Shown: piece by piece, positions 1 to 6,730 of the stretch
Layout of the letters: each line of letters opens with the position of its first letter
Numbering within the stretch: the first letter of the stretch is position 1
Assembly (NCBI RefSeq): GCF_028680575.1
Contig: NZ_JAPCKI010000001.1
Location: 310,001 to 374,000, forward strand
Direction: 5' to 3'
Length of the DNA: 64,000 nucleotides
Source of the DNA: Acidovorax benzenivorans
GTDB taxonomy: Bacteria > Pseudomonadota > Gammaproteobacteria > Burkholderiales > Burkholderiaceae_C
Notes under the pieces: generated by a model
The model's input: only the letters and a program-made list of their open reading frames with translations
The model's database searches: none
Told to the model about the DNA's origin: nothing
Position numbers and translations under genes: made by a program

Positions 1-265
1 TGCTGGCCAGCACATCGGCCAGCGTGCGGTAGCCAAACAGCTGGATGTCATCGGCCGTGACCACGCTCACGGCCGCAGGGGCCTCCAGGGCCGTCTGTGT
101 ATACCGGCTGGCCGTCGTGACCTGCATCTGCATGAGCTGCTCCAGCGGCAGGTCGGCCATGGCGGCGATGTGGGACTGCGCGTGGGCCGTTGCCATGCCG
201 ACGCACAAGCCCAGCGCCACCCACCTGCGGGGTGGTCGCTGTTGATGTGTCGGTCCTCGTTTCAT
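1..265 (-). CDS. TonB-dependent receptor, N-terminal part (cut by window edge)
   Basis: Outer-membrane receptor of the TonB-dependent type, reading leftwards out of the window, so only about 88 N-terminal residues are visible. They show a basic start (MKRGPTHQQRPPRRW), a hydrophobic stretch and a probable signal-peptide cleavage near AHAQ. The mature start LPLEQLMQMQVTTASRYTQ leads into EAPAAVSVVTADDIQLFGY and RTLADVLAS, the usual beginning of a plug domain. The ATG at 265 is the only good start; no strong ribosome-binding site is visible. The ligand cannot be told without the barrel. I see no cobalamin-riboswitch signature in the upstream gap, so a B12 role is not indicated. Confidence 0.85.
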   Translation of the reverse strand, partial: MKRGPTHQQRPPRRWVALGLCVGMATAHAQSHIAAMADLPLEQLMQMQVTTASRYTQTALEAPAAVSVVTADDIQLFGYRTLADVLAS

Positions 266-600
266 GGAAAAAGCGCTGCGGGTAGCTGGCGATGGTCGCC
301 GTGGGGGACATGTGATCCGGTCACTTTACGACCGGACTCTTGAGAACGAGGGGAAATTTTTACAAATTGTATCAATTAAGGGGTGCAAAAACCAAGTGCT
401 GCCGTTTCGGCGTCTCCCCACGAGGGCTCTGCCCCTCTCCGTGCGCGAATCACCCGAGGGCAGGTGTTAACCCTAGGCGGCTTAGATATGCACACCCAGA
501 TGTCGATTTCGGCCGCTCCCGTTCGTCGTCGTAGTGAAGCAACCGGCAAGGACCGCTGGCATTTCACTTTCACGCCTTTCAATACCCCAAGGAGAACCCC
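266..600. other. 335-bp gap between divergent genes with a small inverted repeat
   Basis: Non-coding stretch between the TonB-dependent receptor (left) and the YciI gene (right). It holds a 7-bp perfect inverted repeat, TCCGGTC (316-322) and GACCGGA (330-336), which could be an operator, and an AT-richer patch at about 353-380 that may carry promoter elements for the receptor. An AAGGAG ribosome-binding site for the YciI gene lies at about 589-594. I recognise no riboswitch or RNA gene here; short ORFs in it look random. Confidence 0.4.
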
Positions 601-1017
601 ATGCGCTTCATGATCATCATCCAGGCCACCGCCGAATCCGAACAAGGCTGCATGCCGACTGCAGCCCTGATGACCGCGATGGCCCGCTACCACGAAGAAC
701 TGGCGCGCGCAGGCGTGTTGCTTGACGCCAGTGGCCTGCAGCCCTCCTCCAAGGGCTGGCGCGTGGGCTACGGCGCCAGTGGCACCCGCACCGTCACCGA
801 CGGCCCGTTCACCGAGACCAAGGAGCTGATTGCGGGCTACACCCTGATCCAGGTGCGCAGCCGCGACGAAGCGCTGGAATGGACCCGCCGCTTTCCCAAT
901 CCACGCGGCGAGGGCCTGGATGCCGAGATCGAAGTGCGCCAGCTCTATGAGATGGAGGACTTTGCCGGGGTCGATGGTGTCGAGCAGTTCCGCGACCTCG
1001 AAGCCCTGCGCGGCTGA
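601..1017 (+). CDS. YciI-family (DGPF domain) protein
   Basis: Small soluble protein (138 aa) of the YCII-related/DGPF family. The family signature VTDGPFTETKELIAGY is clear near residue 65, followed by the conserved end of the fold (RSRDEALEWTRRFPNP, then IEVRQLYE). DGPF proteins are of unknown reaction, but they are well known as companions of ECF42 sigma factors, and one lies four genes downstream in this cluster. The stop codon overlaps the next ATG by one base (TGATG), pointing to translational coupling. An AAGGAG ribosome-binding site precedes the ATG. Confidence 0.9.
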   Translation: MRFMIIIQATAESEQGCMPTAALMTAMARYHEELARAGVLLDASGLQPSSKGWRVGYGASGTRTVTDGPFTETKELIAGYTLIQVRSRDEALEWTRRFPNPRGEGLDAEIEVRQLYEMEDFAGVDGVEQFRDLEALRG

Positions 1018-1580
1018 TGCCCAGCGTGAAGGACAACATCCCCATGATCAAGACCATCGCCCTCGTGCTGCTGGCGGCCCTGGCACTGCTGCTGGCGTTT
1101 GCCGCCACCCGCCCCGACACCTTCCGCGTAGAGCGCAGCCGCGTGATTGCGGCACCGCCCGAGCGCCTGTATGGACTCATCCACGACCTGCGCCAGTTCA
1201 ACACCTGGAACCCTTACGAGCGCAAGGACCCGGCCATCCAGGGCGAATACAGCGCTACCACCACCGGCCCTGGCGCGCGCTACGCCTGGCGGGGCGACAA
1301 GGTGGGTGTGGGCAGCATGGAGATTGTGGAGGCCACTGCACCCCGGCGCGTGGGCATGAAGCTCGACTTTGTGAAGCCTTTTGAAGCGCACAACCAAGTG
1401 GAATTCACCTTGCAGCCCGAAGGCACCGGCGCCACCCGCGTCACCTGGGCCATGCAGGGCCCCGTGCCCTACCTGGCCAAGATCGCCCACCTGGTGTTCA
1501 ACATGGACCGCATGGTAGGGCAGGACTTTGAGGATGGCCTGGCCAACCTGCAGGCGGTGGCGCAAAAGCCCGCAACGTGA
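1017..1580 (+). CDS. SRPBCC family (polyketide cyclase/START-like) protein with N-terminal membrane anchor
   Basis: 187 residues if read from the ATG overlapping the upstream stop, 178 if it starts at the ATG at 1044, which has an AAGGA ribosome-binding site; the internal start is plausible because it begins directly with the membrane segment. One transmembrane helix (IKTIALVLLAALALLLAFA) is followed by a SRPBCC domain: SRVIAAPPERLYGLIHDLR, FNTWNPYERKDP, then GGxx-type beta strands. This fold binds hydrophobic ligands; no reaction can be assigned. Its place between the DGPF protein and the VOC protein suggests it belongs to the ECF42-associated module. Confidence 0.85.
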   Translation: MPSVKDNIPMIKTIALVLLAALALLLAFAATRPDTFRVERSRVIAAPPERLYGLIHDLRQFNTWNPYERKDPAIQGEYSATTTGPGARYAWRGDKVGVGSMEIVEATAPRRVGMKLDFVKPFEAHNQVEFTLQPEGTGATRVTWAMQGPVPYLAKIAHLVFNMDRMVGQDFEDGLANLQAVAQKPAT

Positions 1581-1656
1581 ATGCCGTCCACCGCCCCTCC
1601 ACCTTTTGCCAAACGCTCCGTTTCCCATTACCGTCCTCACCCTTCAGGAGTCCGTC

Positions 1657-2064
1657 ATGCACCAACAGATTTTTGTGAACCTGCCCATCGAGAACATGGC
1701 CCGCTCGCAGGCGTTCTTCCGCGCCCTGGGCTATGAATTCAACCCCCAGTTCACCAACGACCAGGGCGCCTGCCTGGTGGTGGGCGAGAACCTCTTCGTG
1801 ATGCTGCTGGTCAAGAGCTTCTACCAAACCTTTACCGACAAAACGATTGCCGACGCACGCACCACGTCGGAGGTGCTGGTGTGCTTCTCGTGCAGCAGTC
1901 GCGAAGAGGTCGATGCGCTGGTGGACAAGGCCGTGGCCGCAGGCGGCACCACGCCACGCCCGGCGCAAGACCTGGGTTTCATGTACTCGCGCAGCTTTGA
2001 CGACCTCGATGGTCACACCTGGGAGTTTGTGCACATGGTGGATGCCAGCAAGGCGCTGGGCTGA
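1657..2064 (+). CDS. VOC superfamily (glyoxalase/bleomycin resistance-like) protein
   Basis: 135-aa protein with one vicinal-oxygen-chelate domain: IFVNLPIENMARSQAFFRAL at the start, metal-site region EFNPQFTNDQ, and the closing DDLDGHTWEFVHMV. The ATG at 1657 follows a good AGGAG (1646-1650), so I prefer it over a longer reading that would overlap the previous gene. Proteins of this kind sit with DGPF and SRPBCC proteins next to ECF sigma factors in many bacteria; the substrate is unknown. The stop lies 10 bases before the sigma-factor start. Confidence 0.88.
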   Translation: MHQQIFVNLPIENMARSQAFFRALGYEFNPQFTNDQGACLVVGENLFVMLLVKSFYQTFTDKTIADARTTSEVLVCFSCSSREEVDALVDKAVAAGGTTPRPAQDLGFMYSRSFDDLDGHTWEFVHMVDASKALG

Positions 2065-2066
2065 GA

Positions 2067-2101
2067 AGGTGTGAATGAATGCGCCGGATTCATTCACACC
2101 T
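2067..2101 (+). promoter_or_regulatory. Perfect 14-bp inverted repeat covering the sigma-factor start codon
   Basis: Arms AGGTGTGAATGAAT (2067-2080) and ATTCATTCACACCT (2088-2101) are exact complements around a 7-base loop. The left arm contains both the AGG of the ribosome-binding site and the ATG (2075-2077) of the sigma factor, and the right arm is in its first codons. In RNA this would bury the start region of the message; in DNA it is a large palindrome that a repressor could bind. There is no U-run, so a terminator is unlikely. Confidence 0.6.
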
Positions 2102-3403
2102 CTTGATCGCGTGAACCCCTCTGCCCTGCCCGACCGCGATGCCCTGCACCGCAGCATCGACTCGGTGTGGCGCATCGAGGCCGCGCGCATCATTGCCAGC
2201 GTGGCGCGCATGACGCGCGACGTGGGCCGGGCCGAGGAGCTGGCGCAGGACGCCCTGCTGGCCGCGCTGGAGCACTGGCCCAAAGACGGCCTGCCCGCCA
2301 ACCCGGCCGCGTGGCTCATGACCACCGCCAAGCGCCGCGCCATCGACCACCTGCGCCAGCAGGTGCTGCACCAGCGCGAGCACGAGGCCCTGGGCCGCGA
2401 CCTCGAAGCGCTCGAAGCCCAGTACGCGCCCGATGTGGCGGACACCCTGATGCACGCCGAGCAGGACGACATTGGCGACGACCTGCTGCGCCTGATCTTC
2501 ACCGCCTGCCACCCCGTGCTGCCCACCGAGGCGCGGGTGGCCCTCACGCTGCGGCTGCTGGGCGGCCTCACCACGGCCGAGATCGCGCGCGCCTTTCTGG
2601 TGCCCGAACCCACCGTGGCCCAGCGCATCGTGCGTGCCAAGCGCAGCCTCACGGCCGCGCAGGTGCCGTTTGAAGTGCCCGGGGCGGCCGACCGCGCGCC
2701 GCGCCTGGCCTCGGTGCTGGAGGTGATCTACCTCATCTTCAACGAAGGTTATGCCGCCACCGCGGGCGACGACTGGATGCGCCCCGCGCTGTGTGCCGAA
2801 GCCCAGCGCCTGGTGCGGGTGCTGGCCAGCCTGGCGCCCGACGAGCCCGAGGTGCAAGGCCTGGTGGCCCTGCTCGAAATCCAGGCCTCGCGCCTGCCCG
2901 CACGCACTGATGCACAAGGCCAGCCCGTGCTGCTCATGGACCAGGACCGCGCGCGCTGGGACCACCTCCTGGTGCGCCGGGGCCTGGCCGCCCTGGACAA
3001 GGCCGAGCAGCTCGCGCGCACCGGCAAGCCCTGGGGGCCGTATGCATTGCAGGGCGCCATCGCGGCCTGCCACGCACGCGCCCGGCAGGCGCAAGACACC
3101 GACTGGCCCCACATCGTGGCGCTGTACGACGCACTGCTGCAGGTGGCGCCCTCGCCCGTGGTGGCACTGAACCGTGCCGTGGCCGTGGGCATGGCCGAGG
3201 GGCCGGAGGCCGCGCTGGCGCTGGTCGATGCACTGGCCAGCGACCCCCTGCTGCGCCATTACCACTGGCTGCCCAGCGTGCGCGGCGACCTGTTGGCCAA
3301 GCTGGGCCGGGGAGATGAAGCGCGAGCCGAGTTCGAGCGCGCAGCCAGCCTCACCCGCAACGCGCAGGAAAAGGCGCTGCTGCTGGCCCGCGCCTGCGGC
3401 TGA
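2075..3403 (+). CDS. ECF sigma factor, ECF42-like, with C-terminal DUF6596/TPR-like domain
   Basis: 442-aa RNA polymerase sigma factor. Region sigma2 is seen at residues ~25-95 (RIIASVARMTRDVGRAEELA, then NPAAWLMTTAKRRAIDHLR), sigma4 at ~135-190 (ALTLRLLGGLTTAEIARAFL, then EPTVAQRIVRAKRSL). A long C-terminal part follows (VIYLIFNEGYAAT, later FERAASLTRNAQEKALLLAR) typical of the ECF42 group, where it is needed for activity. There is no anti-sigma factor gene nearby, in line with that group. It closes the DGPF-SRPBCC-VOC run. The start codon lies inside a strong inverted repeat, so the level of translation may be controlled there. Confidence 0.9.
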   Translation: MNAPDSFTPLDRVNPSALPDRDALHRSIDSVWRIEAARIIASVARMTRDVGRAEELAQDALLAALEHWPKDGLPANPAAWLMTTAKRRAIDHLRQQVLHQREHEALGRDLEALEAQYAPDVADTLMHAEQDDIGDDLLRLIFTACHPVLPTEARVALTLRLLGGLTTAEIARAFLVPEPTVAQRIVRAKRSLTAAQVPFEVPGAADRAPRLASVLEVIYLIFNEGYAATAGDDWMRPALCAEAQRLVRVLASLAPDEPEVQGLVALLEIQASRLPARTDAQGQPVLLMDQDRARWDHLLVRRGLAALDKAEQLARTGKPWGPYALQGAIAACHARARQAQDTDWPHIVALYDALLQVAPSPVVALNRAVAVGMAEGPEAALALVDALASDPLLRHYHWLPSVRGDLLAKLGRGDEARAEFERAASLTRNAQEKALLLARACG

Positions 3404-3451
3404 CGGCCGGTGTTGTGCCCACCCTCACCCCGCTGCAAGGACACCACCCTC

Positions 3452-3979
3452 ATGCCCCACCCTGCCCCTGAGTACCCGCTGGAAGGCGGCTGCACTTGCC
3501 GCCATGTGCGCTACCGCCTGTTGGCTCCCCCACTGTTTGTGCACTGCTGCCACTGCCGCTGGTGCCAGCGCGAAAGTGGCGCTGCTTTTGCGCTGAACGC
3601 GATGATCGAGGCCGACCGTGTGGAACTGCTCGCAGGCACCCCGGCGATGGTGCACACCCCGTCAGAAAGTGGCCTGGGCCAGCAGATCGCGCGTTGCCCG
3701 CATTGCCAGGTGGCGGTCTGGAGTCACTACGCAGGCGCGGGGCCCGTCATGGCATTTGTGCGCGTGGGCACGCTGGATGCGCCTGACCACCTGCCGCCCG
3801 ACATCCATATCTTCACGGCCTCGAAACAGCCCTGGGTGGTGTTGCCGCCGGGGATACCCGCCGTGGCGGAATATTACGAACGCGAGGGGTTGTGGCCTGC
3901 GCAAAGCATCGCCCGTCGCCAGGCGGTGCTGCCGCGCATCCAGGCCTACCGTGCGGCTGCAGGGCTCCACCCGGCCTGA
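3452..3979 (+). CDS. GFA family (CENP-V/glutathione-dependent formaldehyde-activating) protein
   Basis: 175-aa protein with the zinc-binding GFA fold: GGCTCRHVRY near residue 11, HCCHCRWCQRESGAAFALN at ~30, and RCPHCQVAVWSHY at ~78. The cysteines of the CxC, CxxC and CxxC sets are all present. Family members bind zinc; the name comes from the glutathione-formaldehyde adduct enzyme, but most are of unknown function. I start it at the ATG at 3452 with CAAGGA upstream; the longer reading lacks a site. It lies 48 bp after the sigma factor and may be its last module member. Confidence 0.87.
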   Translation: MPHPAPEYPLEGGCTCRHVRYRLLAPPLFVHCCHCRWCQRESGAAFALNAMIEADRVELLAGTPAMVHTPSESGLGQQIARCPHCQVAVWSHYAGAGPVMAFVRVGTLDAPDHLPPDIHIFTASKQPWVVLPPGIPAVAEYYEREGLWPAQSIARRQAVLPRIQAYRAAAGLHPA

Positions 3980-4001
3980 CGGCGTGTGCCGGGCGGGGGG
4001 C

Positions 4002-4499
4002 TCAGCGCCGGCGGCGCTTTTTGATGGTCTGGCCTTGCGGCGTAGCGGCCTTCGGTGCCAGCCCCAGGGCGGCGCGGGCCAGCGTATCGGCCGCGCCATT
4101 GCGGTGGCGGGGAATCCACTGGACCTGGGCTTGTGGGAACTGCCGCAGTGCCTGGTGTGCTTCTTCAAACAGCGTTGCCAGCCGCGCGATCGGTGCCGTG
4201 GGATGGCCGCCCAGCTGCTCCACCAGCACGCTGTTGTCGCTGAACACGTGCACTGGGGTTGATGTGGCAATGCCGTGCTGCGCAAGCCACTGCAGCGCCA
4301 ACATCAGCGCGCGCAACTCGGCCTCGTTGTTGCAGCCGGTGAAGGTGGTGGCTTCGGAGATCTGGTGCCGCACGGTCCCGTCGGGGCCCGTCAGCAAGGC
4401 CCCCAGGCCCATGCGCCCCGGGTTGGGCCAGGCACTGCCGTCGCAGTGGATCACCCAGGCACCCGGGGCGAGCGGCGCGGCCGCCCGTGCAGCGGTCAC
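4002..4499 (-). CDS. Ribonuclease HI-like protein
   Basis: 165 aa with an RNase H fold. The four acidic positions are visible: HCDGSAWPNPG (first Asp), NNEAELRAL (Glu), VFSDNSVLVEQL (Asp) and IPRHRNGAADTLA (last Asp). This is the shorter plant/archaeal-like reverse-transcriptase-RNaseH type rather than canonical RnhA. The tail is very basic (KKRRRR). It starts with GTG, overlapping the DUF3297 stop by four bases (GTGA), so the two are probably co-translated. Likely acts on RNA in RNA-DNA hybrids. Confidence 0.87.
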   Translation of the reverse strand: MTAARAAAPLAPGAWVIHCDGSAWPNPGRMGLGALLTGPDGTVRHQISEATTFTGCNNEAELRALMLALQWLAQHGIATSTPVHVFSDNSVLVEQLGGHPTAPIARLATLFEEAHQALRQFPQAQVQWIPRHRNGAADTLARAALGLAPKAATPQGQTIKKRRRR

Positions 4500-4759
4500 T
4501 TGTAAAAAGCTTCGACCGTGCCCTTGATCTTGATGAGCAGCGGCTGGCCCTTGCGGTCCACCGTCTTGCCGGCGGGAACCTTCACCCAGCCTTCGCTGAT
4601 GCAGTATTCCTCCACATCAAAACGCTCCTTGCCGTTGAGGCGGATGCCGATGTCGTGCTCGAACACGGCGGCCACATGGTGCGGGCTGCGGGGGTTGACC
4701 GACAGGTGGTCGGGCAGGGGCGGCAGGGCGGGGGTGTTGGGGGTGGTGGCTTCGGTCAT
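4496..4759 (-). CDS. DUF3297 family protein
   Basis: 87-aa protein matching the conserved DUF3297 pattern as I know it: PDHLSVNPRSPHHVAAVFEH, then IGIRLNGKERFDVEEYC, then EGWVKVPAGKTVDRKG and a closing LLIKIKGTVEAFYK. The family is small, soluble, common in proteobacteria and of unknown function. It begins at an ATG and runs into the RNase H-like gene with a 4-bp overlap, so the pair forms a two-gene operon. Confidence 0.9.
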   Translation of the reverse strand: MTEATTPNTPALPPLPDHLSVNPRSPHHVAAVFEHDIGIRLNGKERFDVEEYCISEGWVKVPAGKTVDRKGQPLLIKIKGTVEAFYK

Positions 4760-4837
4760 AGAGGTCTCAGCGAGAAAGGAGAAAACGCAAAGCGCGGATT
4801 CTCCGGCATTTGGGGTGCTGGCCTTCCCAGCGTTCGA

Positions 4838-5419
4838 TCATCGCCCCAGCGGCGCCACGCCGATCAGCCACGCATGGCCCCAGAACGCAAAGCCCGCCCA
4901 GGCCACTGCACCCACCACCACAGCCGCCGCCGTGCCTGCAGCGCTGCCTGCCGCGTACACGGTGCCCTGCGCCCGGTCGCGCTGGCGCGCGGCGCGAAAG
5001 CTCAGCGCCGCCCACAGCAAGAAGCTGCCAAACAGCAGCACGTCGGCCAGGTTGCCGTTGGACAGCAAATGCGCCAGCGCCCACACCTTCACGCCCAGCA
5101 CCATGGGGTGGTGCAGCCGGGCCTGGAGGGCATTGCGCGGCACATAGGTGGCAGCGAGCAGCACAAAGGCGATCAGCGTCAGCAGCGCTGCGGCGTGCCG
5201 CATGCCGATGGGCGGCACCCACAGCACCACCGGCTGCTGCCGCGCCAGGCCATAGCCCCAGACGATGAATGCCAGGCCCACGGCCGACACCAGCGAATAC
5301 AGCCCTTTCCACGGCATCTCGCCCAGGCGCGCCCGCGTCTGCGTGCGCCAGCCATCGGCCACGATGCGCACCGAGTGCACGCCTAGAAACAACACCAGTC
5401 CCAGTACCAGATACCCCAT
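4838..5419 (-). CDS. NnrU family membrane protein
   Basis: 193-aa integral membrane protein with about five hydrophobic helices. Family marks are LGVHSVRIVADGWR near the N-terminus, the central WVPPIGMRHAAALLTL, and YVPRNALQARLHHPMVLGVK followed by ALAHLLSNGNLADVLLFGSF. NnrU is named from nitrite/nitric oxide reductase clusters, but homologues without denitrification genes nearby, as here, are common; the function is unknown. The ATG at 5419 has an AGG eight bases upstream; a TTG two codons earlier is less likely. Confidence 0.88.
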   Translation of the reverse strand: MGYLVLGLVLFLGVHSVRIVADGWRTQTRARLGEMPWKGLYSLVSAVGLAFIVWGYGLARQQPVVLWVPPIGMRHAAALLTLIAFVLLAATYVPRNALQARLHHPMVLGVKVWALAHLLSNGNLADVLLFGSFLLWAALSFRAARQRDRAQGTVYAAGSAAGTAAAVVVGAVAWAGFAFWGHAWLIGVAPLGR

Positions 5420-5580
5420 GGCCAAGCCTTTCTTGTCGTCTGAATCAACAGGGGCTGGCGCGCCGCCATCTGGCGGCGTGGCCCCTCGGTCTTGCTTGGG
5501 CGGATTATCGGCAGTGCGTGCCTGTGCCCTCGTCGTGTGGGGGCTTGCCGTGCCGGCTCCGCGCCGCCATCATGCCGCCC

Positions 5581-5874
5581 ATGTCTGTCCGCCCGTTGCC
5601 CGACGCCTTTGAGCTACGCGCCCTGCCCAACCTGGGCCCGGCGTCCGAACGCATGCTGCACGCGGCGGGCATCCACACCCCCGCAGCGTTGCGTGCATTG
5701 GGCTCCGTGCCTGCTTTTGTGGCCGTGCGCCAGGCGGGGCAGCAACCCAGCCTCAACCTGCTGTGGGCGCTGGAGGGTGTGCTGAGCGGCCGGGACTGGA
5801 AAAGCGTGGCCCAGCAGGAACGCACCGCGCTGCTGATGCAGCTGGACGATCTGGAGAGCGGTCGCCAGCCCTGA
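5581..5874 (+). CDS. TfoX C-terminal domain protein
   Basis: 97-aa protein consisting of only the TfoX/Sxy C-terminal domain: LRALPNLGPASERMLHAAG, then IHTPAALRALGSVPAFVAVR and NLLWALEGVLSGRDWKSVAQ. The pattern of two helix-hairpin-helix-like turns is typical. Full TfoX (competence regulator) has an additional N-terminal domain that is missing here; stand-alone C-terminal versions are common and uncharacterised. A second in-frame ATG lies three codons upstream at 5572; neither has a strong ribosome-binding site. Confidence 0.8.
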   Translation: MSVRPLPDAFELRALPNLGPASERMLHAAGIHTPAALRALGSVPAFVAVRQAGQQPSLNLLWALEGVLSGRDWKSVAQQERTALLMQLDDLESGRQP

Positions 5875-5884
5875 TTTCGAGCGA

Positions 5885-5938
5885 AAGCTGCCCCAGGCGC
5901 TAGTTAATAAAGCGCTGATAGCTATCAATTTGGTAGTC
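5885..5938 (-). repeat. Dispersed ~60-bp repeat, family 1 (copy A)
   Basis: Read on the minus strand it begins ACTACCAAATTGATAGCTAT, continues CAGCGCTTTATTAACTAGCGC and ends in a G-rich tail. It shares the head (GCTA..AAATTGATAGCT) and the two inverted GCGC-bearing segments with the copies at 13775, 23030, 36816, 49827 and 61921. It sits between two convergent genes. Confidence 0.75.
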
Positions 5939-5972
5939 GTTTTGCTGCTGCATTGCCTGCACGCAGGTCGTG

Positions 5973-6584
5973 TCAGATCCCCGCATGCTGCGCCAGCAGC
6001 GCCCCCACCTTGGGCTTGGCGCAGCGCTGCAGCGTTTGCAGCAAGGCGTAGCTGGGCTCGGCCACCCGCCAGCGGGTGCGCAGGTCGTGCTGCATGCGGG
6101 CCAGCAGCGCAGCGGCCATCTCGGCATCGGCCAGCGCCCGGTGGGCCTGGCCAGTGCGCGGCAGGCCGTGGTAGTCCACCAGCGTGCCCAGCTTGTGGCT
6201 GGGCGCCTGCGGGTACAGGCGCCGCGACAGCAGCACCGTGCACGCAAACGGCTGCGGCGCGGGCATCCCGGCCAGGGCCAGTTCGGCCTGCCAGAACTTG
6301 CTGTCGAACGATGCGTTGTGCGCCACCATGGGCGCATCGCCCACAAAACGCGCGGCATCCTGCATCACCTGCGCCGCGTCGGGCGCGGCGTTCACCATCG
6401 CGTTGGTGATGCCGGTGAGCTGGGTGATGAAGGACGGAATCCACACCCCGGTTTTCATCAGGCTCTGGAACCGGTCCACCACCTGGCCACCTTCCAGCAG
6501 CACGATGGCCACCTCGGTCGCGCGCGCGCCCTGGCCGGGCGAGACGCCGGTGGTTTCAAAGTCGATGACGGCGATGGGGGGCAT
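5973..6584 (-). CDS. 3'-5' exonuclease, DnaQ/DEDDh type
   Basis: 203-aa exonuclease of the DNA polymerase III epsilon superfamily. Motif ExoI is VIDFETTGVSP at residue 7, ExoII lies in VAHNASFDSKFW at ~87, and ExoIII in AHRALADAEMAAAL at ~150, giving the DEDDh set of acidic residues and the His. It lacks the polymerase-binding tail of true DnaQ and the helicase/polymerase parts of larger relatives, so a general single-strand exonuclease role is most likely. The ATG at 6584 is where the domain begins; a longer in-frame opening upstream is out of context. Confidence 0.87.
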   Translation of the reverse strand: MPPIAVIDFETTGVSPGQGARATEVAIVLLEGGQVVDRFQSLMKTGVWIPSFITQLTGITNAMVNAAPDAAQVMQDAARFVGDAPMVAHNASFDSKFWQAELALAGMPAPQPFACTVLLSRRLYPQAPSHKLGTLVDYHGLPRTGQAHRALADAEMAAALLARMQHDLRTRWRVAEPSYALLQTLQRCAKPKVGALLAQHAGI

Positions 6585-6730
6585 GGGCTTGCGTGCGAAA
6601 AGGAAGGATTGTGCCGCCGCACCTGCCCGCCATCCTGTGCGCCCTGCGGGCCTGTGTGTCCAACTGCCTATCCAGGAGTGTGGCCTACACTGCCCCACCC
6701 CGTTTCTGGATGCATGGAGCCGAGCAACCC

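Noticed and set aside
45..311. Small ORFs at the left edge on both strands
   Set aside because: Shadow frames of the TonB-dependent receptor start, whose plug-domain residues are clear in the third frame.
264..600. Several 60-100 codon ORFs in the first long gap
   Set aside because: No ribosome-binding sites, Cys/Arg/Pro-rich random composition.
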